A DNA stretch of 64,000 nucleotides from Marichromatium bheemlicum (GTDB lineage: Bacteria; Pseudomonadota; Gammaproteobacteria; Chromatiales; Chromatiaceae). The translations under genes were made by a program, and so were the position numbers. How positions within the stretch are numbered: position 1 is the stretch's first letter; each line of letters begins with the position of its first letter. Location: positions 18,839 to 82,838 of the forward strand of contig NZ_JAAXKX010000017.1 of assembly GCF_012276755.1 (NCBI RefSeq). The letters run 5' to 3'. This document shows, in pieces, positions 1-11,982 of this stretch. The notes beneath the pieces were generated by a model. The model ran no database searches, was not told where the DNA came from, and was given only the letters and a program-made list of their open reading frames with translations.

Positions 1-1
1 G

Positions 2-904
2 GCGTTGGAGCGGGTACGCGGCTTCTCGCCCTCGGAGATGGCCCTGCCCAACCACCCCGATGTCGCCTACGAGTTCGTCAAGACCCTGGTCGACTGCGGC
101 TATCAGTGGGTGCTGGTGCAGGAACATACCGTGATCGAGCCCGAGACCGGTGGTCACCCGCGCCAACCGCACCTGCCGCACCGGCTGGTGTGCACCAACT
201 CCAAGGGCGAGCAGGCGAGCATCATCGCCATCGTCAAGACCCAGGGGTCAGACACCAAACTGGTGGCGCAGATGCAACCCTGGTACGAGGCCCAGGGGCT
301 CGCGCCGCTGACCCTCGACGGCCACACCGTGCCGCCGCTGGTCACCCAGATCGCCGACGGTGAGAACGGCGGGGTGATGATGAACGAGTTCCCGCCCAAG
401 TTCATCGAGGTGGTGCGCGCGGCCAGTGGTTCCGACACCCCGTTGATGAACGTCAGCGAGTATCTCGAGCACCTGTTCGCGCTCGGCGTGCGCGAGTCGG
501 CGCTGCCCGAGGTGCAGCCGCTGTTCCAGGATCGGATCTGGGCGCGGATGCAGCCCGGCGACGGCCCGCAGCGGCTGGCCAAGGTGATCGAGACGCTCCA
601 GCGCGAGGACGACCGCTTCCACATGGACGGCGGCAGCTGGACCAGTGATCTGTCCTGGGTGGCTGGCTACGACAATGTGCTCGGGCCGATGGAGGAGGCC
701 AGCGCGCTGTTCAACGAGCGCGTGCTGGTGCCTGGGGTCGACAGCGATGATCCGCACTACCGCAACGCGCTCTTCCATCTGCTGTGCTCGCAGACGAGCT
801 GCTATCGCTACTGGGGGCAGGGCGAGTGGACCGACTATGGGCGCGAGATCTGCCGTCGTGCGATGGCGATCATCGAACACGATCTACCGCGTCGTGGCGA
901 TTGA
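2..904 (+). CDS. Glycoside hydrolase family 57 protein, C-terminal part
   Basis: The reading frame is open to the window edge, so the start lies upstream and only about 300 C-terminal residues are seen. The text is typical of cyanobacterial and proteobacterial GH57 proteins: a GFSPSEMALPNHPDVAYEF segment, then GYQWVLVQEHT, and a Trp/Tyr-rich end (CYRYWGQGEWTDYG). GH57 enzymes act on alpha-glucans such as glycogen, as amylases or branching enzymes. Which activity this one has cannot be told without the N-terminal catalytic half. The gene ends in TGA and is followed by about 130 bases before the next gene. Confidence 0.75.
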   Translation, partial: ALERVRGFSPSEMALPNHPDVAYEFVKTLVDCGYQWVLVQEHTVIEPETGGHPRQPHLPHRLVCTNSKGEQASIIAIVKTQGSDTKLVAQMQPWYEAQGLAPLTLDGHTVPPLVTQIADGENGGVMMNEFPPKFIEVVRAASGSDTPLMNVSEYLEHLFALGVRESALPEVQPLFQDRIWARMQPGDGPQRLAKVIETLQREDDRFHMDGGSWTSDLSWVAGYDNVLGPMEEASALFNERVLVPGVDSDDPHYRNALFHLLCSQTSCYRYWGQGEWTDYGREICRRAMAIIEHDLPRRGD

Positions 905-1032
905 GGCTGCCCGCCTGGGTCTGACCCTTTGCCCGGCCGCCCGCCTGGGTTAGAGTCAGCGGTTGGACGCCGGACGCAAGGACGGCACCTTCCGGCCCCA
1001 GGCGGGGCGTCATTTGTACACAGTGGAACGCG

Positions 1033-1443
1033 ATGAAGAATGCAGTCACTCAGCTCGTGCTGGTCTTGGCCTTGGTGCTCGGGCTGGCGCCGCTCCAGTC
1101 GGCCGTTGCCCAGGACGAGCCCTTTACCGAGAACTATATCGCCATCGATCCGGCGCTGATCGTCAATCTCGCCAGTGAGCGCCGCACTCGCTTCCTCAAG
1201 GTAGGCATCGAACTCTATGTGCGTACCGCCGAGGCCGCCGAGGTGGTCAACACCCACATGCCACTGGTCCGTGATCGACTGATTACCTACTTCGCCGGGC
1301 GTTCAGTCGAGGAGGTGAGCGCGGTCGAGGAGCGTGATGCGCTGCGCCTGGGGGCGCTCAAGGCGGTCCAGGAGGTCCTGCTCGAGCGAGCCGGCGTGTT
1401 CGCCGTCGATGGTCTTTATTTCGGTAGCTTCATCATCCAGTAA
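1033..1443 (+). CDS. FliL-like periplasmic protein
   Basis: This 136-residue protein starts with a signal-like hydrophobic segment (residues 1-26, ending AVAQDEP). The rest matches the FliL family: YIAIDPALIVNL near the front, a stretch of the type RTRFLKVGIELYVRT, and the RDALRLGALKAVQEVLLE helix. FliL proteins sit at the flagellar stator and tune torque, and are normally anchored by one N-terminal membrane helix. Here no flagellar gene is nearby and the N-terminus looks more like a cleavable signal peptide or short anchor. It is therefore best called an orphan FliL-like protein. The next gene (GspA-like) starts 26 bases after its stop, so the two may be cotranscribed. Confidence 0.7.
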   Translation: MKNAVTQLVLVLALVLGLAPLQSAVAQDEPFTENYIAIDPALIVNLASERRTRFLKVGIELYVRTAEAAEVVNTHMPLVRDRLITYFAGRSVEEVSAVEERDALRLGALKAVQEVLLERAGVFAVDGLYFGSFIIQ

Positions 1444-1469
1444 GCCGGCAGCCGCCGCGAGCGACAGCC

Positions 1470-3059
1470 GTGTATCCTAGTTATTTCGGCCTTTTCGAAC
1501 CCTGTTTCTCGATCGCGCCCGATCCGCGCTATCTGTTCCTCAGCGCGCAGCATCGCGAGGCGCTCGCGCACCTCGTCCATGGGGCCAGTGAACAGGGAGG
1601 TTTCGTGCTGCTCACCGGCGAGGTCGGCACCGGCAAGACCACGGTCTGTCGCGCCTTTCTCGAGCAGTTGCCCGAGGGCGTCGAGGTCGCCCTGATCCTC
1701 AACCCCTATCTCACCGCGCGTGAGCTGCTAGTCGCGGTGTGCGAGGCGTTCGGTGTCGCCTTCGATGGCCAGGAGCGTTCGCTGCGGCGGCTGATCGACG
1801 CCCTCGGTCACCACCTGCTCACGCTCCATGCCCAGGGGCGACGGGCGTTGCTGATCGTCGACGAGGCGCAGAACCTGCGCCCGCGCGTGCTCGAACAGAT
1901 CCGCCTGCTCACCAACCTCGAGACCAACACCCACAAACTGCTGCGGGTCTTCCTGCTCGGTCAGCCCGAGTTGCGACAGATGCTGGCGCGGCCCGCGCTG
2001 CGTCAGGTCGATCAACGCATCACCGCGCGGGTTCACTTGCGCCCCTTCGATCGGACCGAGACCACGGCCTATATCCGTCACCGGCTCGCCGTGGCCGGCT
2101 GCGACCGGGCGCTGTTCACCGCCCCGGCGCTGTGGCGCATCCATCGCTGGAGCCGTGGACTGCCGCGGCTGATCAATGTCCTCTGTGATCGTTCGCTGCT
2201 CGGTGCCTATGTCGGCCATCGCCCCTGGGTCGATGCCCGGGTCGTCGCGCACGCCGCGCGCGAACTCGGTGGCGAGCCCGGTCACGACCGCTCCTATGGC
2301 GCGCGCCCGGCGCTGATCGTCACCACGGTACTGGCGCTGGCGCTCGGTATCGGCGGCTGGGGCATGGGGTGGCTCGGTCCGAGGACTCCGTTCACCCCGT
2401 CCAGCGCTGGCCTGTCGCTGGGCTCGTCGTTGGCCGGGACGCCCGAGCGGCTGCGCGCGGCGGTGGTGCCCGAACCCGAGGCGATGCTACGGCTGTTGCG
2501 GCGCTGGGGCATCGACCGCGACGGCCTTGGCGAGGGTGCGCCCTGTGGGCAGGTCGGTGCGTTCGGGCTGCGCTGTGAGTCGGGACAGGGGTCGTTGGCG
2601 ACCCTGCGTCGGCTCGATCGGCCGGCGCTGTTGAGGCTCGACGGCGCCGAGACCACGACCCCCGGGTATCTGGTGCTCACCGGCCTGACCGGTCGCCAGG
2701 CGCTGATCGACCGTCCCGAGGGGGTGCTGGCGGTGCAGGCGGAGGTCCTCGATCGGCTCTGGTCGGGGCGTTTCGTGCTGCTGTGGAAGCTGCCCCCGGT
2801 TGGCGGGGCGGTGATCGGCCCTGGTGATCCCCCGGAGGCGATCCGCTGGTTGCGCCAGCAACTCGCCAAGCTGCCCGAACTCGGTCTCAGTGACCATGAT
2901 GCCCCTGGCTTCGATCCGATGTTGCGCAAGGCGCTGGAGCGCTTCCAGCGCAGTCAGGGACTGGCGGCCGATGGCCTGGCCGGGCCGCGTACCCTGATCG
3001 CGTTACACAATCGGGTCGATCGTCCCGGGGTCGCCCGGCTGCGGGAGTGGCGGCCGTGA
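1470..3059 (+). CDS. gspA: GspA/ExeA-family ATPase with peptidoglycan-binding domain
   Basis: The 529-residue protein starts with GTG. An N-terminal AAA ATPase domain has Walker A GEVGTGKTT at residues 50-58 and Walker B LLIVDEAQ at 127-134. A single membrane helix follows at about 281-303. A periplasmic part ends in a PG_binding_1-like domain (about 455-515, with RFQRSQGLAADGLAGPRT). This is the architecture of ExeA/GspA, which uses ATP to help assemble the type II secretion secretin through the peptidoglycan. The usual partner GspB/ExeB is not next to it: the following gene is mgtE. Related ATPases also occur with exopolysaccharide and pilus systems, so the exact secretion system served is inferred only. 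Confidence 0.8.
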   Translation: MYPSYFGLFEPCFSIAPDPRYLFLSAQHREALAHLVHGASEQGGFVLLTGEVGTGKTTVCRAFLEQLPEGVEVALILNPYLTARELLVAVCEAFGVAFDGQERSLRRLIDALGHHLLTLHAQGRRALLIVDEAQNLRPRVLEQIRLLTNLETNTHKLLRVFLLGQPELRQMLARPALRQVDQRITARVHLRPFDRTETTAYIRHRLAVAGCDRALFTAPALWRIHRWSRGLPRLINVLCDRSLLGAYVGHRPWVDARVVAHAARELGGEPGHDRSYGARPALIVTTVLALALGIGGWGMGWLGPRTPFTPSSAGLSLGSSLAGTPERLRAAVVPEPEAMLRLLRRWGIDRDGLGEGAPCGQVGAFGLRCESGQGSLATLRRLDRPALLRLDGAETTTPGYLVLTGLTGRQALIDRPEGVLAVQAEVLDRLWSGRFVLLWKLPPVGGAVIGPGDPPEAIRWLRQQLAKLPELGLSDHDAPGFDPMLRKALERFQRSQGLAADGLAGPRTLIALHNRVDRPGVARLREWRP

Positions 3060-3184
3060 GTATCGGCTGCGTGGTGCGTCCGCTCTCCCCGACGTCAGTC
3101 GCCGAGTCGCTGTAGGGGCGCAGGCCACGCCGGTGGCGCGTCGCCGAGGGGACTCCCTCGCGCTGCCCCCGGCGCCCGGATGGG

Positions 3185-3190
3185 TATAAT
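3185..3190 (+). promoter_or_regulatory. Likely -10 box of the mgtE promoter
   Basis: A perfect TATAAT stands here in otherwise very GC-rich DNA. No good -35 box is visible at the usual distance. Transcription from it would start near 3197, about 80 bases before the ATG chosen for mgtE. That argues against the earlier in-frame GTG at 3202. Confidence 0.5.
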
Positions 3191-3276
3191 CGCTCGGGTC
3201 CGTGGTCGCGCGGCAGACGGGGCTCGGACCCGCCCGCGCGTCGCACCCCATCCCCCCTCAGCCCGGCGTCACGCGC

Positions 3277-4719
3277 ATGTCACTGTCGAAATCCCGCGAT
3301 CCCGACGTCCTCCACCGCCATCTGCGCGATGTGCAGGAGCTGTTGTCACGTCAGCGTCTGGTCGACGAGCTGGTGCACCGTCAGCAGATGCCGCACCGCG
3401 ACCTGGTCGAGTCGATCACCCACAAGCAGAACCTGGCGCGGTTGCAGCGCAAGCTCGATCGTCTCCACCCGGCCGATATCGCCTGGATCCTCGAGACCCT
3501 GCCGCTCGCCGACCGGCTGTTTGTGTGGGAGTTGGTGCGCGCCGACAAGGACGGCGACATCCTCCTCGAGGTCTCCGACGCGGTGCGCGCGAGCCTGCTC
3601 GAGACCATGGATCACTATGCGCTCAAGGCGATGGCGCTGGGGCTTGACGCCGACGAGCTGGCCGACCTCGCCCCCGATCTGCCGGCCGAGGTGGTGCAGG
3701 CGGTGCTCGCCGCGCTCGACCAGGACGAGCAGGCGCACGTGCGCGCGGCGATGTCCTACCCCGAGGGCACGGTCGGGGCGCTGATGGACTTCGACCTGAT
3801 CAAGGTCCGCGAGCAGGTCACCCTGGGCGCGGTGTTGCGTTACCTGCGTCGTTTCGGCGCGCTCCCCGACCATACCGACAAGCTCTTCGTGGTCGATCGC
3901 GAGGAGCGCTTCCGCGGCCTGCTGACGCTCGAATCCCTGCTGGTCAACGCCCCCGAGCGCACCGTCTCCGAGGTGATGAAGTCGCGCGCAGTGGTCACCT
4001 TCCGGCCCGATGACGACGCCCGCGCCGCGGCCGGCGCCTTCGAGCGCTACGACCTGGTCTCGGTGCCGGTGGTCTCGGAGCGCGACCGGGTGATCGGGCG
4101 CCTGACGATCGACGACATGGTCGACTACATCCGCGAGGCCTCCGAGGCCGAGATCCTTGGCAACGTCGGTCTGCGTGAGGAGGAGGATCTGTTCGCGCCG
4201 GTGATCCGCTCGGTGAAGAACCGCTGGGCCTGGTTGGCGATCAACCTGATCACCGCCTTCGTCGCCTCGCGGGTGATCGACCTGTTCGAGGACTCGATCG
4301 GTCAGCTGGTGGCGCTCGCCGCGCTGATGCCGATCGTCGCCGGGATTGGCGGCAATGCCGGCAACCAGACCATCACCATGATCGTGCGCGCGATCGCCAT
4401 GGGGCAGGTCGAATCGGCGGCGTTGGGACGGTTGTTACGCAAGGAGTTGGGGGTGGCGCTGATCAACGGCCTGGTGTGGGGCGGGGTGGTCGGGGTGCTC
4501 GCCGGGGTGCTCTATGGCAGTCCCGGGCTGGGCTTGGTGATGACCGCTGCGATGACCCTCAACCTGTTGTTGGCGGCCACCGCCGGGGTGCTGATCCCGC
4601 TGCTGCGCGAGCGTTTCGGTGGCGATCCGGCGCTGGGTAGCTCGGTGCTGATCACCGCGCTGACCGACTCCGGCGGGTTCTTCATCTTCCTCGGACTGGC
4701 GACCCTGTTGCTGCTCTGA
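3277..4719 (+). CDS. mgtE: Magnesium transporter MgtE
   Basis: The 480-residue protein has the MgtE layout. A cytosolic superhelical N domain contains RLHPADIAWILETLP-type repeats. Two CBS domains follow (around VSEVMKSRAVVTFRPDD and the next repeat). The C-terminal five-helix channel has the signature GIGGNAGNQTITMIVRAIAMG. MgtE lets Mg2+ enter, and closes when its N and CBS domains bind Mg2+. The frame is open back to a GTG at 3202, but the ATG at 3277 (MSLSKSRDPD) gives the usual family length and fits the promoter upstream. It converges with nhaD, with two GC-rich hairpins between them. Confidence 0.93.
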   Translation: MSLSKSRDPDVLHRHLRDVQELLSRQRLVDELVHRQQMPHRDLVESITHKQNLARLQRKLDRLHPADIAWILETLPLADRLFVWELVRADKDGDILLEVSDAVRASLLETMDHYALKAMALGLDADELADLAPDLPAEVVQAVLAALDQDEQAHVRAAMSYPEGTVGALMDFDLIKVREQVTLGAVLRYLRRFGALPDHTDKLFVVDREERFRGLLTLESLLVNAPERTVSEVMKSRAVVTFRPDDDARAAAGAFERYDLVSVPVVSERDRVIGRLTIDDMVDYIREASEAEILGNVGLREEEDLFAPVIRSVKNRWAWLAINLITAFVASRVIDLFEDSIGQLVALAALMPIVAGIGGNAGNQTITMIVRAIAMGQVESAALGRLLRKELGVALINGLVWGGVVGVLAGVLYGSPGLGLVMTAAMTLNLLLAATAGVLIPLLRERFGGDPALGSSVLITALTDSGGFFIFLGLATLLLL

Positions 4720-4721
4720 GT

Positions 4722-4773
4722 GCCGGCCCCGGGCGGGGCCGGCGTGGTCGGTCCACGCCGGGCGGCGTGGACC
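4722..4773. terminator. Two tandem hairpins between convergent mgtE and nhaD
   Basis: Two perfect inverted repeats, each with a GGGC loop, lie side by side. One is a 9-bp stem at 4722-4743 (GCCGGCCCC arm) and the other a 10-bp stem at 4750-4773 (GGTCCACGCC arm). Neither has a T-run, but their position between convergent genes fits a two-way transcription barrier. Confidence 0.5.
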
Positions 4774-4780
4774 GGCGCGA

Positions 4781-6205
4781 TCAGCCACCCACCGGCATCG
4801 AGAAGTAGCGGTGGTTGATGATGAAGTGGGCAAGGATGCTCACTACGTAGCCGAGCGCGATCACCGGGGTCCAGCGCAGGTGGCCGAAGAAGGTGTACAT
4901 GCCCTTCGACTGCCCCATCAGCGCCACGCCCGCGGCCGAGCCGATCGACAGCAGGCTGCCGCCGACGCCGGCGGTGAGGGTGACCAGCAGCCACTGGCCC
5001 TGGGTCATGTCGGGGTTCATGGTCAGTACCGCGAACATCACCGGGATGTTGTCGACGATCGCCGAGAGTAGGCCGACCATGGTGTTGGCGATGGTCGGGC
5101 CGAGGTCACCGTAGGCGAACTGCGAGACCAGCTCGAGATAGCCGATGAAACCGAGACCACCGACACAGAGGATGACACCGTAGAAGAACAGCAGGGTGTC
5201 CCACTCGGCGCGCGCCACACCGGTGAAGATGTCGAAGGGGAGGGTGTCCTCGATCTCGCCACGCTTGATGGTGGCCTGCTCACCGGTGATCTTGAGATAG
5301 AAGCCGAAGAACTTGAGATAGGCCAGACCGGTCATCATGCCGAGCACCGGCGGCAGGTGGTAGAAGTTGTGGAAGCTCACCGCGGTGGCGATGGTCGCCA
5401 GGAACAGCAGTACGATACGCACCGCGCCACGCTTCATCCGCACACGCTCGTCGCTCGGCGGCGGGGTTTCGTTGGGGATGGCACGGTGCATGAAGGCGGC
5501 CGGGACGGCGAAGTTGAGCACCGAGGGGATGAACAGCGCAAAGAAGGTCTGGAAGTCGATCAGGCCCTTCTGCCACACCATCAGCGTGGTGATGTCGCCG
5601 AACGGGCTGAAGGCGCCGCCGGCGTTGGCCGCAACCACGATGTTGATGCAGGCCAGGCCGACGAAACGCGGGCTGTCGGCGCCGACGGCCATGACCACGG
5701 CGCACATCAGCAGCGCGGTGGTGAGGTTGTCGGCCACCGGCGAGATGAAGAAGGCGAGGAAGCCGGTGGTCCAGAACAGGGTGCGGTAGCTGAAGCCCAT
5801 GCGGATCAGCCAGGAGCGCAGCGCGTCGAACACCCGTCGCTCTTCCATGGCGTTGATGTAGGTCATCGCCGCGAGCAGGAACAGGAACAGCTCGCCGAAC
5901 TCCATGATGTTGTGTCGCACCGACTCGGCGGCGGCATGGGGGGCGCCGTGATGAGTGGTGTAGTAGATGGCGATGAGCAGCCAGATCACACCGGCGGCGA
6001 GCACCACCGGCTTGGACTTGCGCAGATGGGTGAACTCTTCTGCCATGACCAGGGAGTAGGCGCCGACGAAGATCGCCAGCGCTGCGAAACCAACCCAGGT
6101 CGTGGTCAGGTCGAAGTGCTCGACGACCGACTCCGAGGCCATGGCCAAGGTCGGTGAGATGAACAAGAGGGCCGTGAGCAGCCCCCTGGTGAGGGGATGG
6201 TGCAT
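4781..6205 (-). CDS. nhaD: Na+/H+ antiporter NhaD
   Basis: This 474-residue membrane protein has a signal-like first segment (MHHPLTRGLLTALLFISPT) and about a dozen membrane helices. It carries NhaD-type sequences such as FFISPVADNLTTALLM and NAGGAFSPFGDITTLMVW. NhaD exports Na+ or Li+ in exchange for protons, and is typical of marine or haloalkaline gammaproteobacteria. The frame extends 34 codons further upstream. The ATG at 6205 is preceded by AAGGAAA at proper spacing and begins a normal signal sequence, so it is preferred. A functional antiporter fits a saline habitat. Confidence 0.92.
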   Translation of the reverse strand: MHHPLTRGLLTALLFISPTLAMASESVVEHFDLTTTWVGFAALAIFVGAYSLVMAEEFTHLRKSKPVVLAAGVIWLLIAIYYTTHHGAPHAAAESVRHNIMEFGELFLFLLAAMTYINAMEERRVFDALRSWLIRMGFSYRTLFWTTGFLAFFISPVADNLTTALLMCAVVMAVGADSPRFVGLACINIVVAANAGGAFSPFGDITTLMVWQKGLIDFQTFFALFIPSVLNFAVPAAFMHRAIPNETPPPSDERVRMKRGAVRIVLLFLATIATAVSFHNFYHLPPVLGMMTGLAYLKFFGFYLKITGEQATIKRGEIEDTLPFDIFTGVARAEWDTLLFFYGVILCVGGLGFIGYLELVSQFAYGDLGPTIANTMVGLLSAIVDNIPVMFAVLTMNPDMTQGQWLLVTLTAGVGGSLLSIGSAAGVALMGQSKGMYTFFGHLRWTPVIALGYVVSILAHFIINHRYFSMPVGG

Positions 6206-6951
6206 TGGGTTTCCTTGTGGATGAGGATGCTGATGCCCACGCCGCGGGCAGGTCGACCGGCTCGGTCGAGGCGTCGTGGAGCACGGGTTTTCGTCAACGA
6301 AAAACACTTTAGGATGCCGTCTGGCTCAGGTCTCTGGCAAGTCCCGTGCCTGTTTCTGCGAGCAATTGCGGTTTGTACGCCCGCCTGTCGACTCGTCGGT
6401 CCGGTCATCCGCACCCCTGATCCAAGGCGTGCGGCTGTTCACGCCCCGTTGCCATGGTGTCTTTGCGGTTCAAGTCCCCGAACCGTCAACGCCGCCGGGC
6501 ACGCTGCGCCTTGCCCGACCCACGGGGCTGCTGCGTGCATGATGCCGCTCGGCTTCGAATTCCCTGCTCCCCTTTCGCCAAAAGGAGGGAGATAGCTGAC
6601 GGCCAGACGACACGTCTCTTGCTTCGTGCCCTTGGCGTCTTGCCGGTTGATACGGCTCCCTGTCCAGAGGTGCACCCTTGAAACCCAAGGGCTCGGGTTT
6701 CTCCCTCCCCCAATGTCTGGAGGGCTCGCCTCCTCCTGGTCTTCTTTCACGTTTCGTGTCTTGAAATCCCTTCGATGGGGGCCATTACATGGGATGCAAT
6801 CGACTTGAAATTGGCAAACGGAGCAACGGGCTGTGGTCGGCGCCATCATCCGGGATTGGCCGCGTCACCGGCATCGGCCGTGTTCGTGGCGAGCGCGTGA
6901 CCCGGTAGGGACGGGAAGGGCCATGGGATCGACCAGCACAAGGGGGCTTGG
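6206..6951. other. Intergenic stretch with fragments of genome repeats, no gene seen
   Basis: No convincing gene is present. Around 6465-6480 there is a copy of the TTTGCGGTTCAA repeat end. At 6508-6530 there is a degraded GGGCACGCTGCGCCTTGCCC motif. From about 6553 to 6610 there is a stretch (CTTCGAATTCCCTGCTCCC, then a CCCTTTCGCC hairpin) that is matched in reverse orientation at about 17340-17400. Short frames here have no family features. Confidence 0.6.
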
Positions 6952-8532
6952 ATGGTGGACAGACGTGTGCAAGCGGGCCGGGGTAGCCAGGGGCGTAGGG
7001 CCGATCGGACGATCCTCGACGAGGAGGTGACCTTCGACCGCGAGCGGCAGCTGGTCTCGACGACCGACCTGCGCGGCATCATCACCTATGCCAACGACGC
7101 CTTCGTCGAGGTCAGCGGCTTTACCCTCGACGAGCTGGTTGGGCGACCACACAACATCGTGCGTCATCCCGACATGCCCGCCGAGGCCTTCCGCGACATG
7201 TGGGAGAAGCTCAAGGCCGGGGAGAGTTGGCGCGGGCTGGTCAAGAACCGCTGCAAGGATGGCCGTTACTACTGGGTCGACGCCTATGTCACGCCCATCT
7301 TCGAGCGTGGTGAGCGCACGGGTTATCAGTCGGTGCGGACCTGCCCGGCTGAGCGCCGCTTGGTCGAGCGCGCTGCGCGGCTCTATGCGCGGATGCGGCG
7401 CGGTCAGCGGTTCGACCTGCTGCGCCTGGCGCGGCTGATCACGCCTTGGGTGGTGGGGACGCTCGCCCTCGGCGCCGCCGCCTGGTTGCTCTCGCCCGTG
7501 GCGGTGTTGGCCGGCGCGCTGATCGCCACCGCGACGGTACTCGTCGGCGGGGCGGAGCTGGTCGGCTGCCTGCGCCTGCTGGCACGGATGCGTCGCGAGT
7601 ACGACAGCATCAGCCGTCAGGTCTATGCTGGTGACACCATCGCCGACGTCGTGCGTTTCCGGGTGGGTCTGCTGGAGGCGCGGGTGCGTACCATCCTCGG
7701 GCGGGTGAGCGATCGTGCCGACAAGCTCAAGCTGCTCGCCCAGCGCACCGCCGAGGCCTCGGCAGAGACCCTCGGCGAGGTCGAGACCCAGCGCAACGAA
7801 CTCTCCCAGATCGCCACCGCGATGACCCAGATGAGCACCACCATCACCGACATCGCCAATATCACCCACGAGTCCGAACAGCTACTGCAGCGTACCAATA
7901 GCAACTGTGGCAGTGCCCGCGATCGTATCCACGACAGTGCCCAGCGTACCCTGCGGTTGGCCGGCACCATGGAGACGGTGGCCGGACAATCGGAGGACCT
8001 ACGCCAAGCCGCCGACAAGGTCGGCGGGGCGATGCAGGAGATCAACGGGCTGGCCGAGCAGACCAACCTGCTCGCGCTCAACGCCGCGATCGAGGCGGCG
8101 CGCGCCGGCGAGCACGGGCGCGGCTTCTCGGTGGTGGCCGACGAGGTGCGCAACCTCTCCAAGCGCACCCAGCGCTTCACCGGTGAGATCCGTGCCAACA
8201 TCGAGCAGATGAACGCCTATATCACCTCGCTGGTGCAGTCGCTCGGCGACAGCGTCGAGGGCGCCAAGGTGTGCTCGGCCGATAGTCGCGAGTCGATCAC
8301 CCTGGTCGAGGAGATCGCCAGTCAGCTCGATCAGGTGCTCGACTATATCCACCGTGTCGCCTCGGCGACCGAGGAGCAGGGCGCGGTGGCCGAGGAGATT
8401 AGCCGCAACAGTCATCGCGTCGACGATGCCGCGCGCAGCACCCTGGAGAAGAGCCGCGAGCTGGCCGAGGTCGCCGAGGAGGCGCTCAGACAGTTGCAGC
8501 GCCTCCACGACATGAGTCGTACCTTCGGTTGA
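6952..8532 (+). CDS. PAS-domain methyl-accepting chemotaxis protein (Aer-like)
   Basis: The 526-residue receptor has an N-terminal PAS domain (about residues 25-135, with DLRGIITYANDAFVEVSGF and GRPHNIVRHPDMP). A hydrophobic hairpin lies at about 165-205, followed by a HAMP-like linker and a long C-terminal signalling coil. The highly conserved hairpin tip is EINGLAEQTNLLALNAAIEA. The arrangement is that of Aer and related redox or energy taxis receptors, which bind FAD in the PAS domain and signal to CheA. No large periplasmic ligand domain is present. A GGGGG-rich ribosome site lies just before the ATG. No che genes are nearby. Confidence 0.9.
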   Translation: MVDRRVQAGRGSQGRRADRTILDEEVTFDRERQLVSTTDLRGIITYANDAFVEVSGFTLDELVGRPHNIVRHPDMPAEAFRDMWEKLKAGESWRGLVKNRCKDGRYYWVDAYVTPIFERGERTGYQSVRTCPAERRLVERAARLYARMRRGQRFDLLRLARLITPWVVGTLALGAAAWLLSPVAVLAGALIATATVLVGGAELVGCLRLLARMRREYDSISRQVYAGDTIADVVRFRVGLLEARVRTILGRVSDRADKLKLLAQRTAEASAETLGEVETQRNELSQIATAMTQMSTTITDIANITHESEQLLQRTNSNCGSARDRIHDSAQRTLRLAGTMETVAGQSEDLRQAADKVGGAMQEINGLAEQTNLLALNAAIEAARAGEHGRGFSVVADEVRNLSKRTQRFTGEIRANIEQMNAYITSLVQSLGDSVEGAKVCSADSRESITLVEEIASQLDQVLDYIHRVASATEEQGAVAEEISRNSHRVDDAARSTLEKSRELAEVAEEALRQLQRLHDMSRTFG

Positions 8533-8577
8533 GCGCGGCGCGGGCGCGCCGGACAGGGTTCGTCGGGGGGGAGGGTG

Positions 8578-8603
8578 GCCGGGCGTGTGTTTGCACGCCC
8601 GGC
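8578..8603. terminator. Hairpin between convergent chemoreceptor gene and valS
   Basis: A perfect 10-bp inverted repeat (GCCGGGCGTG arm) with a TGTTTG loop lies between the two convergent genes. There is no T-run after it, so the terminator role is inferred from position and stem strength. Confidence 0.5.
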
Positions 8604-8645
8604 GTGGTCTTGGCCGGGGTTGCCCCGGCCAGCGACCCGCTCGGC

Positions 8646-11489
<2,844 letters not shown>

Positions 11490-11982
11490 GTCGGTTTAGG
11501 GCTCGTTGATGGTGCGAATGCGAAACCTGTCAGTATACCCGATGCAAAGGGCCTGAAAATGACGGACGAGGGCGCTCGCCAGCGACCAGGAGGGTCGAAC
11601 CGCAAAGTCGCAAAGGAGATGAGGCGTATGCAACCCGTAGGGTGGGCAAAGCGCAGCGTGCCCACCGGGTGCGAGTGATGACCTGCGAGATGGAGCGAGG
11701 AAGGCGACCAGCCACCAGTCGCCAGGATTGAACCGCAAAGCCGCGAAGCGCGCAAAGGGGATGATGCATGATGCCGGGGCGAGGCCATGGACGGCGCGGG
11801 TCCGCACCACCGTCGGGTGATTGTGCCCACTGGTGGCTGATCGCTGGCGGCTGTCGGCTCAATCCCCCTTCGCGCGCTTCGCGGCTTTGCGGTTCAAGCC
11901 TCCCCGCCGACACGATAGACTCGAACCGACGCCGCCGGCGTGGCCGGCATCCATTCGCACACGAACGAGAGGACCGATGATG
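11490..11982. other. Repeat-filled spacer between valS and ppdK
   Basis: This divergent spacer holds several genome-wide repeats. A TCGAACCGCAAAG half-end lies at about 11595-11620. A copy of the palindromic GTAGGGTGGGCAAAG...GTGCCCACC motif lies at 11637-11666. A complete MITE-like element follows at 11728-11897. No gene is supported here, and the ppdK frame being open through it is chance. Confidence 0.65.
11728..11897. repeat. MITE-like element, copy 1 (best preserved inverted ends)
   Basis: The 170-bp element begins TTGAACCGCAAAGCCGCGAA and ends with the near-perfect reverse complement of the same 33 bases (...TTCGCGGCTTTGCGGTTCAA). The interior includes GGACGGCGCGGGTCCGCAC and CCCACTGGTGGCTGATCGCT. 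The same interior recurs near 25.8, 45.9, 46.3 and 46.5 kb. It codes for nothing. Whether it moves by a transposase in trans or is another class of interspersed repeat is not known. Confidence 0.75.

Noticed and set aside
11821..11982. N-terminal extension of PpdK into the MITE-like element
   Set aside because: The extra 54 codons translate repeat sequence, and a ribosome site lies in front of the later ATG codons.
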